The translations under genes and the position numbers were made by a program. Of a stretch of DNA of 6,877 bases, positions 6,509 to 6,877 are shown piece by piece; within the stretch, counting starts at the first letter, position 1; each line of letters opens with the position of its first letter. The notes under the pieces were generated by a model. It had not been told where the DNA came from. It searched no databases and worked only from the letters and a program-made list of their open reading frames with translations. The stretch comes from Candidatus Zhuqueibacterota bacterium (GTDB lineage: Bacteria > SM23-31): positions 1 to 6,877 of the forward strand of contig JADFON010000097.1 of NCBI GenBank assembly GCA_022562855.1, in the 5' to 3' direction.

Positions 6509-6569
6509 GTCGGGTAAGGTCTCCGAAAAGCTGAGCAAACCGGGACGTCTTAAAAGGAGATTTCCCGAC
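6509..6569. repeat. Imperfect 61-base palindrome, possible dispersed intergenic repeat
   Basis: Outer arms GTCGGG (6509-6514) and CCCGAC (6564-6569) pair perfectly. Inner arms GGTCTCC (6518-6524) and GGAGATT (6556-6562) pair with one or two G-T wobbles. AAG/CTT can extend the stem further in. The element fills the gap between two genes and resembles the palindromic non-coding repeats scattered in many bacterial genomes. Only one copy is visible here, so its repeated nature is inferred. It may also serve as a transcript end or stabilising hairpin for the acylase message. Confidence 0.5.
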
Positions 6570-6667
6570 TCCACCCTGCGGACTTCACTCACCGCTTAGT
6601 GGACAAATTGGGAAATTGACAGATAAACACTTTATGCATCTCACACTTGTTTATGATAGGGGTTGCA

Positions 6668-6877
6668 ATGTTCGATAAACGATTAAGCGCTATTGGAATT
6701 TGTCTTTTCATTACCGCCTCTTGTTTTTTTACCTGTTCAGGTGAAATTCCTGTTTCGGCGGACCTGGTATTGTTAAATGGGAAGATCTGGACAGTGGACG
6801 AAAATAATCCCGAAGCGGAGGCTGTCGCTATTTGGAAAGACAGAATATTATCCGTTGGCAAGACAAATACCATAAAA
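6668..6877 (+). CDS. Amidohydrolase family protein, exported, N-terminal part
   Basis: These are the first 70 codons of a gene that continues past the window. The start ATG has AGGGG (6658-6662) 5 bases upstream. Residues 1-25 are a hydrophobic export signal. Cysteines at 19 (TASC) and 23 (FFTC, followed by SGE) suggest a lipoprotein, although neither matches the lipobox well. From residue 32, ADLVLLNGKIWTVDE, then EAVAIWKDRILSVG, is the N-terminal beta-sandwich signature of metal-dependent amidohydrolases of the YtcJ/amidohydrolase-3 kind, in which NGKI-TVD opens the domain. The metal-binding residues lie beyond the window. The enzyme would hydrolyse C-N bonds outside the cytoplasm, possibly complementing the acylase upstream, but that link is conjecture. 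Confidence 0.85.
   Translation, partial: MFDKRLSAIGICLFITASCFFTCSGEIPVSADLVLLNGKIWTVDENNPEAEAVAIWKDRILSVGKTNTIK

Noticed and set aside
6616-6621. Perfect TTGACA as -35 of an amidohydrolase promoter
   Set aside because: No acceptable -10 lies 16-18 bases downstream; TATGAT at 6652 is 30 bases away and would start inside the ribosome-binding region.
6589-6873. 94-residue minus-strand frame at the right end
   Set aside because: It is antisense to the amidohydrolase start, whose + strand translation shows clear family motifs and a signal peptide.
1-6877. CRISPR arrays, tRNA or rRNA genes, insertion sequences
   Set aside because: No regularly spaced direct repeats, no cloverleaf or rRNA-like sequence, and no transposase-like frames or terminal repeats were found.

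Overview
The window looks like bacterial chromosome of moderate GC with densely packed genes, all on the + strand. The large permease and the truncated one beside it belong to the MacB/FtsX-type family that is expanded in the Bacteroidota/FCB superphylum and related uncultivated lineages. Family resemblance therefore points there, but I cannot name a species. TTG, GTG and ATG starts, each with a good Shine-Dalgarno sequence, are all used.

Layout: (1) 2-346 is the C-terminal part of an ABC transporter ATPase of the MacB/LolD type. (2) 352-519 is a severely truncated first permease that keeps only its N-terminal 43 residues. (3) 544-2964 is an intact 806-residue permease. (4) 2965-3395 is a 431-base non-coding stretch with short inverted repeats, a GCCT tetranucleotide tract, a strong intrinsic terminator (3258-3300) and a promoter (3341-3369). 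(5) 3396-3965 is an AhpD-like/peroxidase-related gene interrupted by one in-frame TGA. (6) 4041-6443 is a secreted penicillin-acylase-family (Ntn hydrolase) enzyme. (7) 6444-6667 is a gap holding an imperfect palindrome. (8) 6668-6877 is the start of an exported amidohydrolase that runs off the window.

The main discovery is gene 5. Its in-frame TGA (3636-3638) sits exactly where the family has the second cysteine of its catalytic CxxC motif. The reading frame continues after the TGA with well-preserved family sequence, including the histidine four residues on (CxxUxxxH). A SECIS-like hairpin with a GGUCU apex lies at the right distance downstream. The simplest reading is a 189-residue selenoprotein with a Cys-x-x-Sec redox centre, which ordinary gene callers would split into two small ORFs or call a pseudogene.

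How the genes may work together: the ATPase and permease form one ABC module, probably for export or extraction of a substrate from the inner membrane. The terminator separates this module from the selenoprotein-acylase unit. The selenoprotein (cytoplasmic peroxide/thiol chemistry) and the periplasmic acylase are 75 bases apart with no terminator between them, so they may be co-transcribed. A functional link between them is only a guess.
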